Assembly: GCA_903911145.1 (NCBI GenBank)
Contig: CAIWCD010000037.1
Location: 61,350 to 125,349 of the forward strand
Direction: 5' to 3'
Length of the DNA: 64,000 nucleotides
Source: an uncultured delta proteobacterium
Lineage (GTDB): Bacteria > Myxococcota > Myxococcia > Myxococcales > 40CM-4-68-19
Shown here: positions 61,490 through 64,000 of the stretch, piece after piece
Numbering within the stretch: the stretch's first letter is position 1
How the letters are laid out: the number at the start of each line of letters is the position of its first letter
The notes under the pieces: model-generated
The model's input: only the letters and a program-made list of their open reading frames with translations
What the model was told of the DNA's origin: nothing
Database searches by the model: none
Translations under genes and position numbers: made by a program

Positions 61490-62206
61490 CTAGAAACGAG
61501 CCATCAGGCCAAGCCCGTTGCCGCCGTCGCGGGTGTGAATAGGAATGAGCATCGCGCCGAGGTCGTTGCGCACGAGGATGGTCTTGTCGAGCACAAGCCC
61601 GCTGATGAGCATCGCCAGGCCCGCAGCCTGCGCGCCTCCGTCGATGATGCACCAGAAGCGGCCCGTCGAAGAGCCCGCAGTTGCAAGCTGGATGAACGGG
61701 CCAAACACGGGAACGTAGAGAGGCGCGACGCTGTTCTGCCCGCTGGAGGACAGGTCCGCGCCCGCGGCCGCGATCATCGCCGAGAGAAGATACATGGAAC
61801 CCAGCGTGACTGCGCCGCCGATGATCAGGCCTTTCCGCTTGCGCGTCTCGGTGTGGTAGCCCGCGGGAATCGGCCGGCCCTCTTCGTAATCGTCGATCGT
61901 ATCCGGCCCTGACATCGCCACGCTCTGTGGCACATAGCTCGGCTGCGTCTTCTGCGACATCGGCGCGGCGTATTCGCCGTTCGAGAGCGGCTGGCCCGAC
62001 TGCGGCAGGAGTTTCGCTGGCGCGGGAGCGGGGGCCTCAACAGGCGCGGCGTTCACGACGAGCGGCGCGGCCGGGGGCGCGGCCTGCGCTGACCCAGCCG
62101 GCGCAGCGCCCGCCGCCGTCGTCGATTGTGCGGACGCCTGCGAGGCTGACAAGAGCAGCGCGAGCGACGCTACCGAGGCGAGGGCGGTGCGGATCCAACG
62201 GGTCAT
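61490..62206 (-). CDS. Exported membrane protein, unknown
   Basis: A 238-aa protein with a signal peptide (about residues 1-26, ending SQASA), a Pro/Ala-rich linker (about 30-75), a conserved-looking stretch YEEGRPIPAGYHTETRKRKG and then two or three hydrophobic helices with small residues (GLIIGGAVTLGSMYLLSAMIAA). The RPIPxGYH-RKGL pattern is one I associate with myxobacterial proteins of unknown function. AAGGA precedes the ATG by a few bases. Confidence 0.75.
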   Translation of the reverse strand: MTRWIRTALASVASLALLLSASQASAQSTTAAGAAPAGSAQAAPPAAPLVVNAAPVEAPAPAPAKLLPQSGQPLSNGEYAAPMSQKTQPSYVPQSVAMSGPDTIDDYEEGRPIPAGYHTETRKRKGLIIGGAVTLGSMYLLSAMIAAAGADLSSSGQNSVAPLYVPVFGPFIQLATAGSSTGRFWCIIDGGAQAAGLAMLISGLVLDKTILVRNDLGAMLIPIHTRDGGNGLGLMARF

Positions 62207-62338
62207 GATGCATTCCTTTCGTTGCGCGATCGCTCGCGGGCCAGCGGTGCCGGCGCGGGTCTGTTACCGGGAAGACTTGCCACGAATGCAATGTGACATC
62301 CGCCGAAATCTCCCGGCCACGGATTTGCTCGGCCGTGA

Positions 62339-62998
62339 TCAGACCGGCTGCTTGACGATGCGCAGATACGGCTTCGGCGCCTTCCATCCACCCGGGTAGA
62401 TCTTCTTCGCCTCGTCGTCGCTGACCGAACCGGCGATGATCACATCCTCGCCATTCTTCCAGTTCACCGGCGTCGCCACGCGGAACTTCGCAGTCAGTTG
62501 CGCCGACTCGAGGACGCGGAGGATCTCGTCGAAGTTGCGGCCCGTCGTCATCGGATACGTCATCATCATCTTGATGCGCTTGTCAGGGCCGATGAGAAAT
62601 ACTGACCGGACGGTCGCGTTATTCGCCGCCGTGCGTCCATCGGAGCCGCCCGTTTCGTCTGCGGGCAGCATGTTGTAGAGCTTCGCCACCGCCAGATCGG
62701 TATCTCCGATCATGGGATAGTTCACCTTCGCGCCCTGCGTCTCTTCGATGTCCGCCGCCCACTTCGCGTGATTCTCGACGGGGTCGATCGACAGCCCAAT
62801 CAGCTTGGTGTTCCGCTTGGTGAACTCGGGCTCGATCTTCGCCATGTACCCAAGCTCCGTCGTGCAGACGGGCGTGAAGTCCTTCGGGTGCGAGAAGAGG
62901 ATTACCCAGTTGTCGCCGATCCATTGATGGAAATCGATCACGCCTTGCGTGGTCTTGGCAGTGAAGTTCGGGGCAATCGAGTGAATGCGCAGCGACAT
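62339..62998 (-). CDS. 1-Cys peroxiredoxin (Prx6 type)
   Basis: A peroxide reductase of 219 aa. The peroxidatic Cys45 lies in SHPKDFTPVCTTELG, with the typical Thr and downstream Arg. No second Cys occurs anywhere in the chain, so it is the 1-Cys type. The long C-terminal domain (about 165-219, GEDVIIAGSVSDDEAKK) is normal for Prx6. GGAG lies 7 nt before the ATG at 62998; a longer frame starting at 63046 is rejected. Confidence 0.96.
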   Translation of the reverse strand: MSLRIHSIAPNFTAKTTQGVIDFHQWIGDNWVILFSHPKDFTPVCTTELGYMAKIEPEFTKRNTKLIGLSIDPVENHAKWAADIEETQGAKVNYPMIGDTDLAVAKLYNMLPADETGGSDGRTAANNATVRSVFLIGPDKRIKMMMTYPMTTGRNFDEILRVLESAQLTAKFRVATPVNWKNGEDVIIAGSVSDDEAKKIYPGGWKAPKPYLRIVKQPV

Positions 62999-63442
62999 GG
63001 ATGGGCTCCGTGAATGAACATGAACAGCGGCGGGCAACCATAACAACCGACTTCAGTGCGGCAGTCCGTAAGTTGGCGGACTGGAATACGGCCGTTCACC
63101 GGCGAGCACCGGAGCTGATTGCGAGCGAATTACTCCCGTCGTTTGTATGGCAGAGCGTGATGCATCGCCAGCAGGAACAAGCCGCGCTTGCCAGGAGTGC
63201 TGGCGGAAGGATTCGCGTGACGAACGGGCGCCGCTCGGGATCGGTGCCGCCGAGACGAAAATCGGCAAAAATACGACCAAGGTCTCATATCGTGCTTCAT
63301 GAAACTGTGGATTGTGAAGCGGCTCAAGAAACAGGGCGAGGCCATCTGCGGACGCGGCATTCGCGCCGCGGGCAAGCCCGCTTTCGAGAACACCGCATGG
63401 CGCGCAATGTCGCTCGATGAACCACAGCAGCACGGAGGCATC
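62999..63442. other. Gene-free stretch between peroxiredoxin and lipoprotein
   Basis: No convincing gene is seen. It holds two short palindromes: GCCAG/CTGGC at 63190-63204 and GCGGGC-AA-GCCCGC at 63368-63381 followed by TTT. The divergent promoters of the peroxiredoxin and lipoprotein genes should lie here, but I could not place them. Confidence 0.5.
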
Positions 63443-64000
63443 ATGTACGGCACAAAGATGAGCCGCAGGTTGGTCGCAGGACGCGCAGTGGTGCAGCTGG
63501 CGTGCGCGTTGAGTGCGATGGCTCTGGCCTCGTGTGGAAGTCGGGGACTGGCGCAGGTTCCAGGCCCGACGATCACATCGTGCGATCCGACGCTGGGAGT
63601 GGTCGGGACGTCGGTGGTGTGCTCGGGATTCTATTTCACGAACGCGACTGCAGTGGCGTTCAACGGGACGCCGGCGCAGTTCTCCGTAATCGGCGGAGAC
63701 GGGACGCAGTTCACGGCGACGGTGCCGGTGGGGGCGACGACCGGGCCGATCTCGATCACGACGCCGCACGGGCAGGCGTTGTCGCCGAGCTTCGTGGTGA
63801 TTGGAGCGCCCGCGAAGCTGGTCTTCGTGCAGCAACCGACGGACGCGAAGTCCGGGGCCGTGATTGCGCCGGCGGTGTCGGTGGCGACGGAGGACGCTGC
63901 GGGCAATATCGTGTCGAACGCGGTGAATGCGATTCACCTGGTGTCGAGCGGCGGGGCGTTGTTTGTGCCGACGCCGACGGTCGCCAACGGAGTGACGACA
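63443..64000 (+). CDS. IPT/TIG-like surface lipoprotein, 3' end outside window
   Basis: The N-terminal 186 codons of a surface lipoprotein, open to the right edge. The signal peptide has lipobox ALASC (Cys about residue 32; five fewer if ATG 63458 is the start). The mature part begins with an IPT/TIG-like Ig domain (TITSCDP, VVCSGFYFTNATAVAFNGTPAQF, TATVPVGATTGPISITTPHG), then a second Ig-like repeat with LVFVQQPTDAKSG and VATEDAAGNIV. GGAGG lies 4 nt before the ATG. Its true length and the rest of its domains are unknown. Confidence 0.82.
   Translation, partial: MYGTKMSRRLVAGRAVVQLACALSAMALASCGSRGLAQVPGPTITSCDPTLGVVGTSVVCSGFYFTNATAVAFNGTPAQFSVIGGDGTQFTATVPVGATTGPISITTPHGQALSPSFVVIGAPAKLVFVQQPTDAKSGAVIAPAVSVATEDAAGNIVSNAVNAIHLVSSGGALFVPTPTVANGVTT

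Noticed and set aside
63001..63420. 139-aa plus-strand frame before the last lipoprotein gene
   Set aside because: Composition is irregular, no ribosome binding site or motif, and it overlaps the peroxiredoxin upstream region.

Overview
The window is a high-GC chromosomal segment with densely packed genes and frequent 1-4 nt stop/start overlaps. It shows no rRNA, tRNA, CRISPR array, prophage or transposase. The gene style suggests a myxobacterium-like lineage (Myxococcota / former Deltaproteobacteria): many FHA domains, an FHA-CpaF fusion, lipoproteins with Ser/Thr-Asp-Ala-Gly linkers, Cys-rich surface lipoproteins, and separate glyQ and glyS. This placement is inference from gene style, not from a marker phylogeny.

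Layout. 1-5.4 kb (minus strand): part of a Tad/Flp-type pilus or secretion locus (FHA protein, CpaA-like prepilin peptidase, secretin, FHA-CpaF ATPase, second FHA protein cut by the window edge). 5.5-9.5 kb: two tandem, apparently related large lipoproteins. 9.6-12.8 kb: glyS and glyQ, with an intrinsic terminator hairpin just upstream of the glyQ ribosome binding site. 12.8-17.2 kb: a small unknown protein, a DivIVA-like coiled-coil protein, a GAF-GGDEF diguanylate cyclase and an exported HELGH metallopeptidase. 17.3-20.9 kb: ArsC/Spx-like protein, membrane acyltransferase, a tandem pair of tiny related exported proteins, maf and the PLP homeostasis gene. 20.9-25.7 kb: an aldehyde dehydrogenase and a repackaged two-gene amine/imino-acid dehydrogenase, with a perfect 19-bp palindrome between them. 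25.9-28.4 kb: proC and ppiD. 28.5-33.2 kb: mreC-mreD-mrdA-rodA. 33.1-34.1 kb: a decayed arylamine N-acetyltransferase and thioredoxin. 34.2-39.0 kb: a tightly overlapping heme gene set (hemX-like, hemA, hemC, hemD, DUF2127). 39-42.5 kb: a lipase-like lipoprotein, a Cys-rich lipoprotein and a frameshifted small exported protein. 42.5-52.1 kb: DUF2461, lipoprotein cyclophilin, era, an exported protein, a polytopic membrane protein, miaB, der and terC. 52.2-56.3 kb: a signal-less C39-like peptidase next to a signal-less OmpA/peptidoglycan-binding protein, an MDR oxidoreductase and a small outer-membrane protein. 56.3-64 kb: yfgM-like, bamB-like, mutT, an MMPL/RND exporter, an exported protein, a 1-Cys peroxiredoxin and the start of an IPT/TIG-type lipoprotein.

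How it works together. Most of the window is envelope biology: surface appendage assembly, cell-wall elongation, outer-membrane protein folding (PpiD, a BamB-like protein, cyclophilin) and many lipoproteins. Mixed in are housekeeping blocks for heme synthesis, GTPases, tRNA charging and tRNA modification. I recognise no helix-turn-helix transcription factor in the 64 kb; visible signalling is by FHA domains and one diguanylate cyclase.

The most unusual items are: the nested OmpA/peptidoglycan-binding protein with its neighbouring C39-like protease; the paired tiny exported proteins; the rearranged Fer2/BFD flavoprotein pair with its palindromic operator candidate; a set of genes with a TAnnnT box 6-7 nt before ATG (possible leaderless transcripts); the glyQ leader hairpin; and two long imperfect inverted repeats in gene-free DNA.
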